Shown piece after piece: positions 17,795 to 24,809 of a stretch of 64,000 nucleotides of DNA. The notes under the pieces were generated by a model. The model did no database searches. It saw nothing but the letters and a program-made list of their open reading frames with translations, and had not been told where the DNA came from. Within the stretch, counting starts at the first letter, position 1. Each line of letters opens with the position of its first letter. Both the position numbers and the translations under genes were made by a program. This DNA comes from B30-G6 sp964633115 (lineage in GTDB: Bacteria; Desulfobacterota; Desulfobacteria; Desulfobacterales; B30-G6): contig CAZWEO010000005.1 of assembly GCA_964633115.1 (NCBI GenBank), positions 18,249 to 82,248 on the forward strand. Direction: 5' to 3'.

Positions 17795-18178
17795 TTGGCA
17801 CGAATTGCTGGCGTAGATTTACCGAGAGGTAAACGAATAGAGATTGGCCTAACATATATTTACGGCATTGGCAGAACCATATCAAACCGGATCTTATCAC
17901 AGCTTAAGATCAATCCGGATACCAAAACGGACAACCTGTCAGAGTCTGAAATCAATAATATTCGTAAGGTCATCGACAGTGACTACCGGGTTGAAGGGAC
18001 GCTCAGAACCGAAGTTTCTATGAACATCAAACGGCTCATGGACTTGGGTTGCTATCGCGGACTTCGGCATCGCAGATCCTTGCCGGTTCGCGGCCAGCGG
18101 ACCAGTACGAACGCGAGAACCCGTAAAGGACCCAAACGTTCCGCTATTAAGAAAAAGGGCGGTGTGAAAAAGAAATAA
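17795..18178 (+). CDS. rpsM: 30S ribosomal protein S13 (TTG start)
   Basis: S13 at the top of the 30S head, 127 residues, with ARIAGVDLPRGKR and a basic tail. The start is TTG, fixed by GAGGAGG at 17781-17787 (7-base spacing). First gene of the alpha group. Confidence 0.98.
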   Translation: MARIAGVDLPRGKRIEIGLTYIYGIGRTISNRILSQLKINPDTKTDNLSESEINNIRKVIDSDYRVEGTLRTEVSMNIKRLMDLGCYRGLRHRRSLPVRGQRTSTNARTRKGPKRSAIKKKGGVKKK

Positions 18179-18215
18179 ACGATCCGATTAGGACGAATAA
18201 ACAGGAATTTTCCTT

Positions 18216-18602
18216 ATGCCGAGAAGAACTCGTACAAAAAAGAAAGAGAAGAAAAACATTCCCAGTGGTGTTGTGCACATACAGTCCACATTCAATAACA
18301 CAATTGTCACGATTACAGACCCGGCCGGTAATGTGGTTGCCTGGTCCAGCGCCGGCGTTCAAGGCTTCAAGGGTTCGCGTAAAAGTACGCCTTTTGCAGC
18401 CCAATTGACAGCCGCCGATGCTGCCAAGAAAGCCATGGAACATGGTATGCGTAATGTGGAAGTGTATGTGAAAGGGCCCGGAGCAGGCAGAGAATCAGCG
18501 CTTCGTTCGCTGCAAGCCGCCGGGTTTAATGTTCTTCTGATAAAGGATGTCACCCCGATACCCCATAATGGATGTCGGCCGCCCAAGAGACGCCGGGTGT
18601 AA
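18216..18602 (+). CDS. rpsK: 30S ribosomal protein S11
   Basis: S11 on the 30S platform, 128 residues, with VVHIQSTFNNTIVTITD and the C-terminal PIPHNGCRPPKRRRV. It is followed by an unusually long spacer (197 bases to rpsD) that contains a terminator-like hairpin. Confidence 0.98.
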   Translation: MPRRTRTKKKEKKNIPSGVVHIQSTFNNTIVTITDPAGNVVAWSSAGVQGFKGSRKSTPFAAQLTAADAAKKAMEHGMRNVEVYVKGPGAGRESALRSLQAAGFNVLLIKDVTPIPHNGCRPPKRRRV

Positions 18603-18646
18603 TCGCTGGGGCCAGGCAGGCCATAGGTTACAGTCCTATAACCACA

Positions 18647-18670
18647 ATAAAATCGTTGGTCGATTTTTTT
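18647..18670 (+). terminator. Weak intrinsic-terminator-like hairpin in rpsK-rpsD spacer
   Basis: AAAATCG (18649-18655), loop TTGGT, CGATTTT (18661-18667) and further T residues to 18670. The arms are the same ATAAAATCG/CGATTTT sequence as the dispersed palindrome, but here with a poly-T end. Its position inside the alpha operon suggests partial attenuation ahead of rpsD-rpoA-rplQ. Confidence 0.45.
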
Positions 18671-18799
18671 AATAGACAAGGTTTTAAACAACTATTTGAA
18701 TTCAGTCCAGGCTGTCAGATCATGAAGCGGGTTTAAGCCGAAGATCGCTTGTGGCTCTCAGTCGAGTCCCAGAGGGAATTCAAATTAAAGGAGGGAGAT

Positions 18800-19429
18800 T
18801 TGGCAAGATATCGCGGATCGGTCTGCAGAATATGCAGACGCGAAAACATGAAACTATTTCTTAAAGGTGACCGCTGTTATTCGGATAAATGCGCATTCGA
18901 TAGACGCGCATATGCACCTGGCGACCACGGACAACGCCGGCGAGGTAAAACTTCGGATTATGGGCTGCAACTGAGAGAAAAGCAAAAAGTCAAACGCATG
19001 TATGGTCTTTCCGAAAAACAGTTCCACATTTTTTTCAGCCGGGCAGACCATCAAAAAGGCATCACTGGTACTAATCTGCTTGTGGGTTTGGAACGCCGGT
19101 TTGACAACGTTGTCTATCGTCTGGGTTTTGTAAATTCAAGAACTCAGGGACGCCATTTTGTGCTTCACAATCATTTTCTGGTAAACGGTAAAAAGGTCAA
19201 TATTCCTTCGTATTTGCTAAGCGTTGGCGATGCTATCGAAGTCAGGGAAAAGAGCAGAAGCATTCAGGCCATATCGGATTCTTTGGATGCGGTTGTTCGC
19301 AGAGGAATTCCCCAGTGGCTTGATCTGGAAAAAGAAAACCTAAAAGGAATGGTAAAGGGATTTCCAGTGCGTGAGGATATCACCATGCCCATACAGGAAC
19401 AGCTTATTGTTGAGCTTTACTCCAAGTAA
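18800..19429 (+). CDS. rpsD: 30S ribosomal protein S4, zinc-binding type (TTG start)
   Basis: S4, a 16S assembly initiator, 209 residues. The N-terminal zinc ligands are CRIC and the two Cys in DRCYSDKC (residues 9-31), followed by the S4 RNA-binding domain (VYRLGFVNSRTQGRHFVLHNH). The start is TTG at 18800, giving ARYRGSVCRICRRE, with GGAGGG at 18790-18795. The frame is open further upstream to 18749, but no start there fits the family. S4 represses the alpha operon in E. coli. Confidence 0.97.
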   Translation: MARYRGSVCRICRRENMKLFLKGDRCYSDKCAFDRRAYAPGDHGQRRRGKTSDYGLQLREKQKVKRMYGLSEKQFHIFFSRADHQKGITGTNLLVGLERRFDNVVYRLGFVNSRTQGRHFVLHNHFLVNGKKVNIPSYLLSVGDAIEVREKSRSIQAISDSLDAVVRRGIPQWLDLEKENLKGMVKGFPVREDITMPIQEQLIVELYSK

Positions 19430-19520
19430 ATTTTCATGTCCCACCGGAAAAAAGCCCCATAATTTGGGCACACGCTTGGCATGCTGCCGAGACTCCGTTA
19501 AAGGCCTGCATGAAAATTTA
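19427..19520 (+). ncRNA. Candidate structured RNA element between rpsD and rpoA (three-helix junction)
   Basis: Closing helix P1 is a perfect 12 bp, TAAATTTTCATG (19427-19438) with CATGAAAATTTA (19509-19520), and it includes the rpsD stop codon. Inside are P2, GCCC (19454-19457) with GGGC (19466-19469), and P3, CTTGGCA (19475-19481) with TGCCGAG (19485-19491), 7 pairs with one G-U and a 3-base loop. There is no U-run. It lies 29 bases before the rpoA start and is a candidate cis-regulatory site. It matches no family I know. Confidence 0.5.
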
Positions 19521-19549
19521 ACCTATTCAAGATAACCTGGAGATAAACA

Positions 19550-20569
19550 ATGACTTCAAATGACATTATGTTCATGAACTGGCAATCGCTAATAAAACCA
19601 AACAAGGTTGAAGTTAGCAGCACACCTTCGTATGGTAAATTTGTTTGCGAACCGCTTGAAAGGGGATTTGGCATAACTATCGGCAATTCCCTAAGGCGAA
19701 TAATCCTTTCATCTTTGCATGGCGCCGCCATCGTTTCAGTTAAATTTGATTCGGTCATGCACGAATTCACCACGATTCCTGGTGTATTGGAAGATATTTC
19801 CGAAATCATCCTCAATTTAAAAGAGGTACGGCTGCGCATGGACGGCACCAAATCCCGGACCGTTGTCATTGAGGCCTCTGGTGAAGGACCTATTACTGCA
19901 GGTGACATCATTAGCGAGGATGGCAAGGTGGAGTTCTTAAACCCTGGTCATCATATCGCTACCTTGTCCGAAAAAGGCGAATTGAAGATGTCCATGACCG
20001 TCAATATCGGCAAAGGGTATTCGCTGGCTGAAGCCAATAAAGATCCGGACGCACCCGTAGGTACCATTCCCATCGATGCGGTGTTTTCACCTGTCAAACG
20101 AGTGAATTATGTGGTCGGCAATGCGCGCGTGGGCCAGCGAACGGATTATGACAAGTTGAGCCTGGAAGTATGGACCGACGGCAGTGTTATTCCAGAGGAT
20201 GCCGTGGCCTACGCGGCCAAGATTTTCAAGGAACAGATGACTATCTTTATCAATTTTGATGAGGAGCTTGAACCCGCCCCAGATGAATCCTCTGAGGATC
20301 AGCAGAAGCCCAAATTCAATGAAAACCTCTATCGCAGCGTTGAAGAACTTGAGCTGTCGGTTCGCAGTGCCAATTGTCTTAAAAATGCAGAAATACTAAA
20401 AATTTATCAACTGGTGCAGAAGTCTGAGGCTGAAATGCTCAAGACCAAGAATTTTGGCCGCAAGTCTTTAAACGAAATCAAGGAAGTTTTAGCGGAAATG
20501 GGACTTTCTTTGGGAATGAAATTAGAAGGATTTGTTCCGCCTGCTGATGATGAAGAAGAAGGAGAATAG
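19550..20569 (+). CDS. rpoA: DNA-directed RNA polymerase subunit alpha
   Basis: Scaffold subunit of RNA polymerase, 339 residues. The N-terminal dimerisation domain (ERGFGITIGNSLRRILLSS-like, residues 35-55), an acidic linker near residues 235-255, and the C-terminal DNA-binding domain (SVRSANCLKNAEI; its Arg corresponds to E. coli Arg265) are complete. CTGGAG supports the ATG. Confidence 0.98.
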   Translation: MTSNDIMFMNWQSLIKPNKVEVSSTPSYGKFVCEPLERGFGITIGNSLRRIILSSLHGAAIVSVKFDSVMHEFTTIPGVLEDISEIILNLKEVRLRMDGTKSRTVVIEASGEGPITAGDIISEDGKVEFLNPGHHIATLSEKGELKMSMTVNIGKGYSLAEANKDPDAPVGTIPIDAVFSPVKRVNYVVGNARVGQRTDYDKLSLEVWTDGSVIPEDAVAYAAKIFKEQMTIFINFDEELEPAPDESSEDQQKPKFNENLYRSVEELELSVRSANCLKNAEILKIYQLVQKSEAEMLKTKNFGRKSLNEIKEVLAEMGLSLGMKLEGFVPPADDEEEGE

Positions 20570-20577
20570 GCAAACCA

Positions 20578-21240
20578 ATGAGACATCGTAAATCAGGCGT
20601 TAAATTAAATAGAACCAGCAGCCACAGAAAAGCCATGTTTCGCAATATGGTAACGTCTTTACTCAAGCATGATCGCATTCAGACAACCGATGCCAAGGCC
20701 AAAGAACTGCGGCGTTGGGCCGATCATATTATTACCTTAGCCAAAAAAGGGGATCTACATGCCCGCCGACAGGCCCTGGCGATTGTGCGCGAAAAGGCCG
20801 TGGTCCATAAGCTGTTTGAAGAGGCGCCCAAGCGTTTTGGATCGGTATCTGGTGGTTATACCCGCGTAATAAAAGTAGGCCGTCGCCCCGGCGATGCTGC
20901 TCCGGTTTCCCTGATCGAACTGATCACGCCCGAAACCAAAAAGAAAAAAGCGACTAAAAAAACCAAAACCTCCGCCGCCCCAAAAGCCACACCCAAAAAG
21001 AAGGCTGAAAAGGTAGAAAAGGCTGAAGAAACCGCTAAAGAGGCGCAAGCCAAACCAGAAGCGGTGGTGGACGACGGGTCCAAGACCAGCGAGGCAGGGG
21101 ATGCGGATCAAAAGCAAGAGGCCTCTGAAGAAGCTGCTCAGACAGCCGCACCTGCTGTGGTTGAACCGGAAACGCCAGTTGAGCCAGAAGCTTCCGAGGA
21201 TGAGCCGCCTGCATCTGAGGCAGACGATAAAAAAGAATAA
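20578..21240 (+). CDS. rplQ: 50S ribosomal protein L17 with long charged C-terminal tail
   Basis: The L17 core covers residues 1-118 (MRHRKSGVKLNRTSSHRKAM and RVIKVGRRPGDAAP). It continues into about 100 extra residues: first Lys/Ala-rich (TKKTKTSAAPKATPKKK), then Glu/Ala/Pro-rich with an acidic end (EDEPPASEADDKKE). Normal bacterial L17 is about 115-130 residues. The tail is low-complexity and presumably disordered. It is the last gene before a clear terminator. Confidence 0.96.
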   Translation: MRHRKSGVKLNRTSSHRKAMFRNMVTSLLKHDRIQTTDAKAKELRRWADHIITLAKKGDLHARRQALAIVREKAVVHKLFEEAPKRFGSVSGGYTRVIKVGRRPGDAAPVSLIELITPETKKKKATKKTKTSAAPKATPKKKAEKVEKAEETAKEAQAKPEAVVDDGSKTSEAGDADQKQEASEEAAQTAAPAVVEPETPVEPEASEDEPPASEADDKKE

Positions 21241-21271
21241 AATCAACAACACGATATATTTGTTTTAAACC

Positions 21272-21304
21272 AAAGGCCCCGGCATTTGCCAGGGCCTTTT
21301 CTAA
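21272..21304 (+). terminator. Intrinsic terminator of the ribosomal protein operon
   Basis: AAAGGCCC (21272-21279) pairs with GGGCCTTT (21292-21299), with an inner GGC/GCC extension and a TTTT tail. Placed 31 bases after the rplQ stop. Confidence 0.85.
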
Positions 21305-21395
21305 TTTAAAAAATAACGAATCCTAAAGAACAGTGGGGGCGTTTAATATTGTATTGCCAGGCCGCCTGCCTCTCCTCCGTCTTTCCCTCGGAAGA

Positions 21396-21563
21396 GGGAA
21401 TCCAGACAAAGCTATTAGCTCAAGGCTTATTCTGGATCCCCGATTTCTCGGGGATGACAACCGAAGGCTGGGATGCCGTTGCGCTTAGAAGCTGTAACCC
21501 GTAACTCCTAGCCCGCAACTTGTAACGACTTCTGGCTTCTGATTGTTCGAATTTCGAAATTCG
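21396..21563. repeat. Intergenic repeat cluster after the ribosomal operon
   Basis: The interval 21305-21653 has no gene. It holds an inverted pair ATCCAGA (21400-21406)/TCTGGAT (21431-21437) joined to CCCCGA-TTTC-TCGGGG (21438-21453), in the style of the common proteobacterial TCTGGAT...GGGATGAC repeats. Next comes a degenerate phrase repeat around 21490-21525 (GTAACCCGTAACTCCTAG, CAACTTGTAACG), and then a 16-base perfect palindrome CGAATTTCGAAATTCG at 21548-21563. Confidence 0.6.
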
Positions 21564-21653
21564 GATTTAAGATTTCATAATCGTGTAAAGTATAACTTAT
21601 GGGGTAAAATATGTGTCGCACCATCTAAGCTCGGAGATTTACTATTAATGACG

Positions 21654-22226
21654 TTATGATGATGTGTTTTGGTGGTCTATATAGAGTATCCCATTCAGAT
21701 GATCGATCTCATGTTCCAACAAGCCCGCCGAGCTTCTGGCGGCCACCAGTGTTTGTGGTCGGCAATCCAAGTCTAGATATTGGAGCCGAATATATTCGGA
21801 TCGTTGGATCGTGCGGGTGGGATGATTGGGAAGCGAAAGACAGTATTCACGATTTTGATAGGATCCACTTTTTTCAACAACGGCGGGATTGACCAGCACC
21901 TTGAGCTCTCCATGCAGACCGCATACTGTCAAGCGTTTGGACACACCGATTTGGGGTGCTGATAATCCTCTGGGAAGGGATGCTTTCATAAAAAAATCGG
22001 GAAGGGCACGAACTTTTAAAGTGGTAATCATGCGGTCGGCCAATTGGCTAATACTGTCATCGATAGTATCAATCGGCTGGGCGGATCGTCGTAGTACCGG
22101 ATCCGGAAATTGGACCACCGGAAGCCGGCGGATTTTAGTCTGCGAAATTATCCAGACGGTCAATAGACCCGTGAGACCTGCGGCCCCCATCAATCCTGTT
22201 TTGATTATCTGTCGTCTAGACCACAT
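21654..22226 (-). CDS. Peptide deformylase with N-terminal Tat-like or membrane-anchor segment
   Basis: A 190-residue protein with all three deformylase motifs: GLSAPQIG (motif I), EYCLSLP (motif II, metal-binding Cys) and HEIDHLNG (motif III, HExxH). The family removes N-formyl groups from nascent proteins in the cytoplasm. Unusually, this one begins MWSRRQIIKTGLMGAAG followed by a hydrophobic stretch, which resembles a twin-arginine signal or anchor of about 30 residues. The frame is open to 22298, but those codons lie in a palindromic repeat (22246-22286), so the Met at 22226 is the better start. No clear Shine-Dalgarno was seen. The catalytic domain is confident; the export signal is inferred. 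Confidence 0.85.
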   Translation of the reverse strand: MWSRRQIIKTGLMGAAGLTGLLTVWIISQTKIRRLPVVQFPDPVLRRSAQPIDTIDDSISQLADRMITTLKVRALPDFFMKASLPRGLSAPQIGVSKRLTVCGLHGELKVLVNPAVVEKSGSYQNREYCLSLPNHPTRTIQRSEYIRLQYLDLDCRPQTLVAARSSAGLLEHEIDHLNGILYIDHQNTSS

Positions 22227-22245
22227 AGCATATACAATAAAGAAA

Positions 22246-22286
22246 GCGACGCAGTCGCATACCATAAAAGCGTGTAGCGCTTTTAT
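22246..22286. repeat. Composite palindromic repeat (GCGAC-N3-GTCGC plus ATAAAAGCG hairpin)
   Basis: GCGAC-GCA-GTCGC (22246-22258) is followed by ATAAAAGCG (22264-22272), loop TGTAG, and CGCTTTTAT (22278-22286). The same two-part arrangement, in the other order, occurs at 62966-63008. It lies between the deformylase and STAS-like genes and overlaps the stop codon of the latter. Confidence 0.75.
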
Positions 22287-22645
22287 TCTTGCAGCCAAGC
22301 AATGGCTTCGGCTTTATCTCGGAAAACATTAATTCGGGTGAGATTATTATGGCGGAAGGCTTCATAAATCCGAGATACACCAAAGGCAAGATCCTCACTC
22401 ACCAGCATGGCGACTCTGGAGGGACGATCATCGGCGACGGATGCATAGGCGGCGATATCGATGATTTCGTGCTGAGAAAAGTTAAAATCGGCATCACGAA
22501 AATCCCATAGACGCGCAGTGTGCGAGTAACCGGAGGCATTGCGGGTTTTATCCAGGATAAGCTTGATATCATCCACGCTGGGATTACCTTTTATGCTCAC
22601 CAACAGGATATCATCCTGTTCGCATATTTCATATGACATAGTCAT
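22283..22645 (-). CDS. STAS/SpoIIAA-like domain protein
   Basis: A 120-residue soluble protein. The pattern of beta strand (ILLVSIKGNPSVDD), helix, strand (HTARLWDFRDADFNFS), helix and strand (SRVAMLVSEDLAFG) fits the SpoIIAA-like STAS fold seen in many small proteobacterial regulators. No obvious partner kinase or anti-sigma factor is adjacent. The stop codon lies inside a palindromic repeat. Domain assignment is by pattern only. Confidence 0.6.
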   Translation of the reverse strand: MTMSYEICEQDDILLVSIKGNPSVDDIKLILDKTRNASGYSHTARLWDFRDADFNFSQHEIIDIAAYASVADDRPSRVAMLVSEDLAFGVSRIYEAFRHNNLTRINVFRDKAEAIAWLQE

Positions 22646-22891
22646 CCGGACATGTTCCCAGCTAGCAAAGACCTGTAATTATAGCCTGAGCATTCAGTTG
22701 CCACGCAATTTTAAGCATTAAGCATGGATCCCTGGTTGTTCGCGGCTGCAAATCCTGCTGATGAAAGCTGCCCATAAAATGGTGCCATTTTAAGAGCAAT
22801 GGAAATCGCAACCGCGAAAACTAGCAATATTTTAAGATATTATGATTTTATTAACCGGGTTTGTCAATAATTTCATGCCCTGATTTTATTC

Positions 22892-22920
22892 TTGACTATT
22901 GGCCCATGTAGCTGTAATTT
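22892..22920 (+). promoter_or_regulatory. Predicted sigma-70 promoter for the TRAP transporter
   Basis: TTGACT (22892-22897), 17-base spacer, TAATTT (22915-22920), about 80 bases ahead of the dctP start in the 355-base intergenic region 22646-23000. No small gene was seen in that region. Motif-based. Confidence 0.45.
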
Positions 22921-23000
22921 AGCTTCAAATCAGCTTTGGCGAATGAATGCAGTTTAGTCGGTAACTTTTGTAAATGACTCGTATCGAAAAGGAGGCACAG

Positions 23001-24077
23001 ATGATTAGAAAAAGATTATTAATCTTAACGGTTTCTCTGCTCAGTCTATGTTTTTTCTCAGGCGTGGCCTTTGCACAGCCGTCATTGGATGCCTGGAAGC
23101 CGGCGTTCGATCCATCAGGCGCCAAGTATCGCATTCTTGTTTCCAATGTATCCCATCCCGGCATAAAGGGAGTCTACACCGGTTTTGCCGTTCGAGATGA
23201 ACTGTGGAAGCGTACCAATGGGCAGATGTTTCTGGACTACAAACCCTTTTCGATGCTAGGCGGTGAGGTGGAGGTTCTTAACCAACTGCAGATGGGGGCT
23301 ATTCAGGGCATGGGTGTCAGCTCTGTTGCTGCAACCAATCTGGGTCCCCGTTTCGGCGTCATCAACCTGCCGTTTTTGGTCAACACATTTGACAAATTGG
23401 ACAAGTTTGTGTCCAACAAAAAGCTGTTTGATCATTTCATGATGTCCATGGAGCACCAGGGAATCACAGGGCTCGGCATTACCGGCTACGGTAGTTATGG
23501 TTGGGCAACGACTACGCCGGTCCGAACTCTCGCGGACGCCAAAAAAGTTAAATTCCGAACAGCGGAAGCCATTGTTAACCAGATTCTCTATCGTGAATGG
23601 GGATTCAACCCCGTGGCCATGCCTTGGCCGGATGTGCCCGTGGCTTTGAAACAAGGCGTCATCGAAGGGCTCGATCACACTGCTTTGGTTTGCAACCTCA
23701 CCAAGAAATTTGAAATAGCTAAATATTATACATACATTAACTATGCCCAGGGGCTCTTTATTTGGATTTTCAATAAAGCCTGGCTCAACGGTCTGCCCGC
23801 TGATCTGAGAGAAACCTTTATTGATGTGGTTCGCGATGTCTGCGCCGATATCAATAAGCAAAGTGAACAGCAGGAAAATGATCAAATTGCCAAGGCCAAA
23901 GCCGCGGGCATTGAATTTATCAGCCTGTCGGACGCAGCCATGAATGTGCTCCAGCGTAAAGGCAACGTTGCCCATGAAAAGATGGCCGGCGAGATCAACA
24001 AGCTCTATCCAACCGATACCTATCGACCAGCCAATTACTTAAAAGAAGTACAGGATTATATGGGCTACAAACCCTAA
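23001..24077 (+). CDS. dctP: TRAP transporter solute-binding protein (DctP family)
   Basis: Periplasmic receptor that captures an organic acid and hands it to the DctQM membrane complex, 358 residues. A signal peptide (MIRKRLLILTVSLLSLCFF, predicted cleavage after AFA) precedes the mature domain. The DctP hallmarks VKFRTAEAIVNQILYREWGFNPVAMPWPDVPVALKQGVIEGL (given here only as the region at residues 183-225, with the conserved Arg in KFRTAE) and the helical C-terminus are present. AAGGAGG at 22989-22995 selects the ATG at 23001. The ligand cannot be read from sequence. Confidence 0.93.
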   Translation: MIRKRLLILTVSLLSLCFFSGVAFAQPSLDAWKPAFDPSGAKYRILVSNVSHPGIKGVYTGFAVRDELWKRTNGQMFLDYKPFSMLGGEVEVLNQLQMGAIQGMGVSSVAATNLGPRFGVINLPFLVNTFDKLDKFVSNKKLFDHFMMSMEHQGITGLGITGYGSYGWATTTPVRTLADAKKVKFRTAEAIVNQILYREWGFNPVAMPWPDVPVALKQGVIEGLDHTALVCNLTKKFEIAKYYTYINYAQGLFIWIFNKAWLNGLPADLRETFIDVVRDVCADINKQSEQQENDQIAKAKAAGIEFISLSDAAMNVLQRKGNVAHEKMAGEINKLYPTDTYRPANYLKEVQDYMGYKP

Positions 24078-24097
24078 TCTCTAAAATTGCAAATATG

Positions 24098-24129
24098 AAA
24101 GGGGCTTCGGTTAAGCTGGGCCCCTTTTT
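24098..24129 (+). terminator. Intrinsic terminator between dctP and dctQ
   Basis: AAAGGGGC (24098-24105) pairs with GCCCCTTT (24120-24127), followed by T residues to 24129. It probably lowers expression of the membrane subunits relative to the binding protein. Confidence 0.8.
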
Positions 24130-24132
24130 CTC

Positions 24133-24159
24133 TTGACGAGGTCGGGGGGGGGGTAAATA
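24133..24159 (+). promoter_or_regulatory. Possible promoter with a G10 tract in its spacer
   Basis: TTGACG (24133-24138), a 15-base spacer ending in ten G residues (24144-24153), then TAAATA (24154-24159). It lies just after the dctP terminator and 43 bases before dctQ. Homopolymer length changes would alter the spacer. This is a motif observation only, and the G-run length could be a sequencing error. Confidence 0.3.
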
Positions 24160-24201
24160 TTTGTATACGGCTAGCGCCCAAATAGAATCGAGGGATTGGC
24201 G

Positions 24202-24702
24202 ATGATTGAAATGATACTCGCAAAGATAGACAAAGTACTCAGTTTTTTTGAAGATTGGACCCTATTCATAGCCGTCATGATTGCCCTGGTGGCCCTGTTT
24301 GTTAATGTGCTGTTGCGCTATGGATTTAACTATACCCTGGCATGGTCGGAAGAACTGGTGCGAGAGGTGATTATCTATACGACGCTCATCGGATGCAGCG
24401 CCGCCACCAAGCAGCGCAAGATGATCAAGATCGATGCTTCGGTGCAACTCCTGCCGAAACTGAAGGTCCCTTTGAATTTTTTTAGCAACCTGGTGTCGCT
24501 CATATTTGCATCCTTTGTAATTTATTATGGGTGGCTCATGATGCTGCTTCAGTTCCGCACGCATCAAAAGACCATCATCATGCAGATTCCACTATACTAT
24601 CTTTACGCCATCTTGCCCCTAATGGGTGTCATGATGTTTATCCGAACCATAGAGGTTATTTACGAGGACGTCCTGGAACTGAAAGCCAAAGATTCCGCCT
24701 AG
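24202..24702 (+). CDS. dctQ: TRAP transporter small permease (DctQ family)
   Basis: Four-helix inner-membrane subunit, 166 residues, with NVLLRYGFNYTLAWSEELVREVIIY-type helix 2 region (residues 35-60; the RY...WSEEL motif is diagnostic). GAGGGA at 24190-24195 is 6 bases from the ATG at 24202; the TTG at 24196 is rejected. It pairs with DctP and DctM. Confidence 0.92.
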   Translation: MIEMILAKIDKVLSFFEDWTLFIAVMIALVALFVNVLLRYGFNYTLAWSEELVREVIIYTTLIGCSAATKQRKMIKIDASVQLLPKLKVPLNFFSNLVSLIFASFVIYYGWLMMLLQFRTHQKTIIMQIPLYYLYAILPLMGVMMFIRTIEVIYEDVLELKAKDSA

Positions 24703-24809
24703 TCTAACCGCAGGTGAACCAAATGATAAAAAACCACAGACCACCACAATCAAAAGCGTGTGCGCTCATATTTTCTAATGGTGGGTTGTGCAGTGAGGAG
24801 AACCCTTGA

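Noticed and set aside
21654..22298. Longer deformylase frame from 22298
   Set aside because: The extra 24 codons are encoded by a palindromic repeat found elsewhere in noncoding DNA.
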